A model generated the notes under the pieces. That model did no database searches. It had not been told where the DNA came from and saw only the letters and a list, made by a program, of their open reading frames with translations. A stretch of DNA of 64,000 nucleotides, from positions 1 to 64,000 of the forward strand of contig JASGGU010000002.1 of the NCBI GenBank assembly GCA_047602645.1. Reading direction: 5' to 3'. The position numbers were made by a program, and so were the translations under genes. Each line of letters starts with the position of its first letter. The stretch's first letter is position 1. The DNA is from JAEYFP01 sp047602645. GTDB taxonomy: Bacteria; Bacillota; Clostridia; Lachnospirales; Lachnospiraceae. This document shows, piece after piece, positions 63,454 through 64,000 of the stretch.

Positions 63454-64000
63454 AATATATGATTGTTGCCGTTTTAACAATTGCCGCAGCCGTGCTGCTG
63501 CGCTTAAAAAAAGAATTTAGAGGATTTGTGCTCGCAGGCTTCGTCATCGTGATGATTCTGTTGAGCTTTGTCTATAATATGCGGGTGCTTTCCTCAATTG
63601 TGCCGTTTTATTTTCCGACGAACCAGACGTTTTATCAGACGGAATTTCTGGAAAAGGGAGAATATCCGGACAGCTTTTTGCCGCTTTTATTGAAAGGCAA
63701 GACAGTCTATACAAAGGATGACAGGGTCCCGCTTGACCAGGCCGTGGCAGAGGGCAAAAATTTTGTTTATGCGTATTACCATAATGAGAATGCGATTAAC
63801 TACATGGAGCTGATGGAGGCCACAGTGATCCCGGATCCCGGCTTGAACGATGCAAAGGTGAGCGAAGCGCAGATGGAGGCGTTTGGAGATTTGGGCTATG
63901 CGAATGATATGTTTCGCTATTCCTTTTTACTTAATGATTTCTGGGAGGAGATCGGAAACTATTTCACTTATTATTGGTATTATTCCGATTACTTGCCTGA
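63450..64000 (+). CDS. Membrane-anchored extracytoplasmic protein, truncated by window end
   Basis: An open frame of at least 183 codons starts with ATG overlapping the flippase stop (ATGA) and runs off the right edge without a stop. The protein starts MKYMIVAVLTIAAAVLL and has two spans (about 3-17 and 25-45), then a soluble region rich in Tyr, Asp and Glu (SFLPLLLKGKTVYTKDD...). I recognise no family. By position it may be an extracytoplasmic modification enzyme of the polysaccharide. Confidence 0.7.
   Translation, partial: MKYMIVAVLTIAAAVLLRLKKEFRGFVLAGFVIVMILLSFVYNMRVLSSIVPFYFPTNQTFYQTEFLEKGEYPDSFLPLLLKGKTVYTKDDRVPLDQAVAEGKNFVYAYYHNENAINYMELMEATVIPDPGLNDAKVSEAQMEAFGDLGYANDMFRYSFLLNDFWEEIGNYFTYYWYYSDYLP

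Noticed and set aside
1..64000. tRNA, rRNA or replication origin
   Set aside because: No cloverleaf-like sequence, rRNA signature or DnaA-box cluster was seen on reading, although a covariance search could not be run.

Overview
The window looks like chromosomal DNA of an anaerobic Firmicute of the Lachnospiraceae type (Clostridia). The reasons are the strong AGGAGG-type ribosome-binding sites, the PIN-PhoH fusion, the DUF6110-type protein beside a metal P-type ATPase, and the style of the surface-polysaccharide genes. This placement is inferred from gene style; no rRNA or tRNA gene is present, so I do not name a species.

Positions 1-2930 are visibly more AT-rich than the rest and look like an acquired island. 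A tyrosine recombinase on the minus strand is followed, across an AT-rich gap, by a two-gene plus-strand cassette. The first protein has four tandem C-x5-C-x2-C-x9-H zinc-binding-like repeats and the second carries a C-terminal TIR domain with the NADase-type glutamate. This is the best candidate for an undescribed (probably defence) system. A possible gene scar with its own terminator follows, then two housekeeping-type genes (PIN-PhoH and an HD phosphohydrolase).

Positions 5371-15047 hold a nitrogen-linked uptake and catabolism region. A structured repeat and a leader with several hairpins precede a PII-like protein without the modifiable T-loop tyrosine. Next come a complete polyamine-type ABC importer (PotA, PotB, PotC, PotD-like), a MerR-type regulator, and a tight operon of nitrilase-family amidase, RraA-family protein, creatininase-family protein and acetolactate-synthase-like ThDP enzyme. 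Import of a C-N compound followed by stepwise hydrolysis and C-C chemistry is the natural reading, but the substrate is unknown. The RraA and creatininase proteins each appear to lack one signature residue.

Positions 15069-18727 contain a small unknown gene on the minus strand, a Fur-family regulator without the usual metal site (with a good promoter and a palindrome over its -10), and an operon of a 26-residue membrane peptide, a DUF6110-type protein and a P1B-type metal ATPase. A promoter nested in the ATPase terminator appears to start the next region.

From about 18.7 kb to the end, every gene is on the plus strand, mostly overlapping by a few bases. This is a very large cell-surface polysaccharide locus of at least 45 kb that runs off the right edge. 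It holds three Wzx-type flippases, three Wzy/O-antigen-ligase-like polymerases, three polyprenyl-phosphate sugar-1-phosphate transferases and about a dozen glycosyltransferases. Four sugar pathways are recognisable: a bacillosamine-type UDP-sugar (dehydratase plus aminotransferase), UDP-L-FucNAc (CapE, CapF, CapG), a nonulosonic acid (NeuB-like synthase plus a fused CMP-transferase/PseG-like protein), and a 3-amino-3,6-dideoxyhexose (ketoisomerase plus aminotransferase). An ATP-grasp/HAD/LicD/ATP-grasp block suggests amide and phosphodiester decoration. The threefold set of assembly functions suggests two or three ancestral loci joined together.
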